Positions 6,373-8,130 of a DNA stretch of 8,130 nt are shown here, piece after piece; position 1 is the first letter of the stretch; each line of letters begins with the position of its first letter. A program made the translations under genes and the position numbers. The notes beneath the pieces are model-generated. The model was not told the DNA's origin. It made no database searches and saw only the letters and a list, made by a program, of their open reading frames with translations. Source of the stretch: Geopsychrobacter sp. (GTDB lineage: Bacteria; Desulfobacterota; Desulfuromonadia; Desulfuromonadales; Geopsychrobacteraceae); assembly GCA_030620915.1 (NCBI GenBank), contig JAUXIR010000054.1:1-8130 (forward strand). The letters are read 5' to 3'.

Positions 6373-6399
6373 TTGTCCGAGGCTGTTAACATGTATACA
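6373..6399 (+). promoter_or_regulatory. Candidate sigma70-type promoter of the acyl-CoA synthetase
   Basis: TTGTCC (6373-6378) as -35 and TATACA (6394-6399) as -10 are separated by 15 bases, slightly short of the usual 16-18. The -10 matches four of six consensus bases with the conserved TA. Transcription would start near 6406, leaving a leader of about 50 bases before the ATG at 6459. This is the best promoter I can see for the synthetase, but it is only moderately strong. Confidence 0.4.
6384..6399. promoter_or_regulatory. Tandem TGTWWACA palindromes, candidate operator
   Basis: TGTTAACA (6384-6391) and TGTATACA (6392-6399) are two perfect 8-bp palindromes placed back to back, giving a 16-bp element that is itself mostly palindromic. 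The right half coincides with the candidate -10 of the synthetase promoter, so a bound protein would be expected to repress. TGT/ACA arms are common in operators of helix-turn-helix dimers. No specific regulator can be named from sequence alone. Confidence 0.45.
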
Positions 6400-6458
6400 G
6401 ACCCTGTGGTTCCATGATTTGCGTGAACCTGACGTAGACAGAACGAATGGAGGACGAG

Positions 6459-8021
6459 ATGCTTAATCTGGCTTCGGTCTTTACCCATAGCGCGGATCAA
6501 TATCCTGACAAAACCGCGCTGGTGTGCGGAGCGTCGCGCCTGACCTATCGGCAGATGCACGGGTCGATCAATCGGATCGCCAACGGGCTGGCGGCCGCCG
6601 GAATCGGCCGGGGGGACAAGGTTGCCTTAAGCTGTCTGAATCTTCCCTATTTCCCGCTGGCCTACTACGCCATCCTCAAGGTCGGTGCTACGGTTGTACC
6701 GCTGAACGTATTGTCGACCGCAAAAGAGATCGCCTACTACCTCAATGACTGTCAGGCCAAGGCCTATCTCTGCTTCGAAGGGAGCAAGGAACTGCCGATG
6801 GCCGAAGCAGGTCATGAGGGATTTCGCCAGACTGAGAGCTGCCGATATTTCTGGGTGATGATGGCCGATCCCGCGGCTCCTTCCTGCATCGAGGGGACAA
6901 CCAGCCTGGCGCAACTGATGGCGACAGAGTCCGCCGACCGTGATATCGCCGCGACCGGTCCCGAGGATACGGCGGTGATCCTCTATACCTCCGGCACCAC
7001 CGGTTTCCCGAAGGGCGCGGAACTCACACACTCCAACATGGTCCTCAACGCGCTGGCCTCCAGGTCGATCATGGCTATGGTCTGTGAGGATGTGCATATC
7101 GTCACCCTGCCGCTGTTCCACTCCTTTGGTCAGACCTGTCAGCTGAACGCCGGTTTTGCCGGCGGCAGCTGCCTGGTATTGATTCCCCGTTTTACGGCCG
7201 AGGCGGTCTTTTCCGCCTTGCAGCAGGAAAATGGCTCGATATTCGTCGGCGTACCGACAATGTACTGGGCGCTGCTCTCCTACGATAACAGCGACGACCG
7301 TTTCGATATGGAGCGGATCGTCAAGAACCTCCGTCTCGGTGTTTCGGGCGGCTCGTCCCTGCCGCTGGAGATCCTCACCGGCTTTGAGAAGAAATATCGC
7401 GTTCCGATCATGGAAGGCTACGGTCTGTCTGAAACCTGTCCGGTTGCAACCTTCAACCATCTCGATCGCATCAGAAAACCGGGTTCGGTCGGCACGCCGA
7501 TCTGGGGTGTCGAGGTCCAGATCGTTTCTGCGGACGGCGACACGCTTGCGGTCGGTGAAGTCGGCGAGGTGAGGATTCGCGGGCATAACATTATGAAGGG
7601 TTACTACGGCAATCCCGAGGCCACGGCGAGTGTCATCAGGGATGACGGCTGGTTTCATACCGGCGACCTGGGCAAACTGGACGAAGATGGCTATCTCTAC
7701 ATCGTTGATCGGGTCAAGGAGATGATCATCCGTGGCGGCTACAACGTCTACCCGCGCGAGATCGAGGAGGTCCTCATGGCCCATCCCGCCGTCTCCCTGG
7801 TGGCGGTTCTCGGCGTACCGCATGATCAGCATGGTGAAGAGATCAAAGCCTATGTCGTGCGCAAGCAAGGGGCGTCCCTGAGCGAACAGGAGTTGATCGC
7901 CTGGGGCAAGGAACAGATTGCCGCCTACAAGTATCCGCGCATGGTTGAGTTTCGCGATGCGCTGCCGATGACGGCGACCGGTAAAATTCTCAAGAAAGCA
8001 CTCAAGGCTGAGCTGGAGTAG
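6459..8021 (+). CDS. Fatty acyl-CoA synthetase (AMP-forming, FadD-like)
   Basis: This ANL-superfamily ligase activates a fatty acid to acyl-adenylate with ATP, then transfers it to CoA. The 520-residue protein is complete. Visible motifs are the phosphate loop YTSGTTGFPKG (176-186), PLFHSFGQT (218-226), GVSGGSSLP (294-302), the adenine-site YGLSE (321-325), WFHTGD (398-403, Asp403 expected to bind ribose), the hinge region DRVKEMIIRGGYNVYP (417-432) and the C-terminal catalytic Lys509 in TATGKILKK. GGAGG (6449-6453) lies 5 bases before the ATG at 6459. The ATG at 6447 overlaps that site and has no good site of its own, so the shorter form is preferred. It has no membrane segment. Length and motifs fit medium- or long-chain substrates, but chain length cannot be read from sequence. 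Divergence from the dehydrogenase gene suggests shared regulation and a role in fatty acid uptake and degradation. Confidence 0.93.
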   Translation: MLNLASVFTHSADQYPDKTALVCGASRLTYRQMHGSINRIANGLAAAGIGRGDKVALSCLNLPYFPLAYYAILKVGATVVPLNVLSTAKEIAYYLNDCQAKAYLCFEGSKELPMAEAGHEGFRQTESCRYFWVMMADPAAPSCIEGTTSLAQLMATESADRDIAATGPEDTAVILYTSGTTGFPKGAELTHSNMVLNALASRSIMAMVCEDVHIVTLPLFHSFGQTCQLNAGFAGGSCLVLIPRFTAEAVFSALQQENGSIFVGVPTMYWALLSYDNSDDRFDMERIVKNLRLGVSGGSSLPLEILTGFEKKYRVPIMEGYGLSETCPVATFNHLDRIRKPGSVGTPIWGVEVQIVSADGDTLAVGEVGEVRIRGHNIMKGYYGNPEATASVIRDDGWFHTGDLGKLDEDGYLYIVDRVKEMIIRGGYNVYPREIEEVLMAHPAVSLVAVLGVPHDQHGEEIKAYVVRKQGASLSEQELIAWGKEQIAAYKYPRMVEFRDALPMTATGKILKKALKAELE

Positions 8022-8130
8022 GCAAGCGGTTAAGGCCTGGCAGGCAGCGGCTGATTTCAGGTCCGAGGAGGAGGGAAGTTCCGGAAATAGCTTAAAGCAA
8101 TAGGACAACAATAGCCAATTATGTACTTGA
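8022..8130. other. Non-coding tail, no supported gene
   Basis: After the synthetase stop there is an 11-bp palindrome GCCTGGCAGGC (8035-8045) with a one-base centre. A purine-rich GAGGAGGAGGGAA stretch follows but has no start codon at useful distance. An ATG at 8121 is too close to the window edge to judge and has no good ribosome site. I see no terminator with a T-run. Confidence 0.5.

Noticed and set aside
8030..8064. Possible terminator after the synthetase
   Set aside because: The GCCTGGCAGGC palindrome has a one-base loop, the wider CCTG/CAGG pairing is short, and no T-run follows.
6627..8111. A 494-codon minus-strand open frame opposite the acyl-CoA synthetase
   Set aside because: The plus strand has every ANL motif in order. 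Long antisense frames are common opposite GC-rich genes, and this one shows no family signature.

Overview
The window looks like a chromosomal stretch of a GC-rich Gram-negative bacterium. Two exported proteins (one ending in a terminal Phe, as outer-membrane proteins do), a TesB thioesterase, an AidB-type acyl-CoA dehydrogenase and a cyclopropane fatty acid synthase all fit a proteobacterium. The HD-GYP protein resembles those I know from Desulfuromonas/Geobacter-type bacteria, but I cannot prove that assignment by reading. I see no tRNA, rRNA, CRISPR array, insertion sequence or phage gene.

Layout from left to right: (1) 19-938, minus strand: an HD-GYP signalling gene broken near its 3' end by a 17-bp tandem duplication. 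Removing one copy restores a 300-residue protein with a sensible C-terminus. (2) 1138-1995, plus: acyl-CoA thioesterase II (TesB), convergent with (3) 2003-2515, minus: a small exported protein made of about seven short G-[IV]-x-L-G-type repeats. (4) 2668-3000 and 3003-3449, plus: a secreted CPYC glutaredoxin-like protein, tightly coupled to a GFA-family zinc protein. (5) 4738-6195 then 3551-4669, minus: an AidB/ACAD11-type acyl-CoA dehydrogenase followed 68 bp later by a cyclopropane fatty acid synthase homologue, probably one operon. (6) 6459-8021, plus and divergent from the dehydrogenase: a complete fatty acyl-CoA synthetase. The last 109 bases hold no supported gene.

The common theme is acyl-chain metabolism. 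The synthetase activates fatty acids to CoA esters, the dehydrogenase oxidises acyl-CoA (or does a related flavin reaction), TesB releases free acid from CoA, and the Cfa homologue alkylates unsaturated acyl chains of phospholipids. The 250-bp divergent region between dehydrogenase and synthetase carries two candidate operators: an imperfect palindrome close to the dehydrogenase start, and a tandem pair of perfect TGTWWACA palindromes overlapping a plausible -10 of the synthetase. No regulator gene lies inside the window.

I found no convincing wholly new system. The best leads are the duplication-broken HD-GYP gene, the Gln in place of the active-site His in the Cfa homologue together with its dehydrogenase partner, the paired operators, and the coupled secreted glutaredoxin/GFA gene pair.
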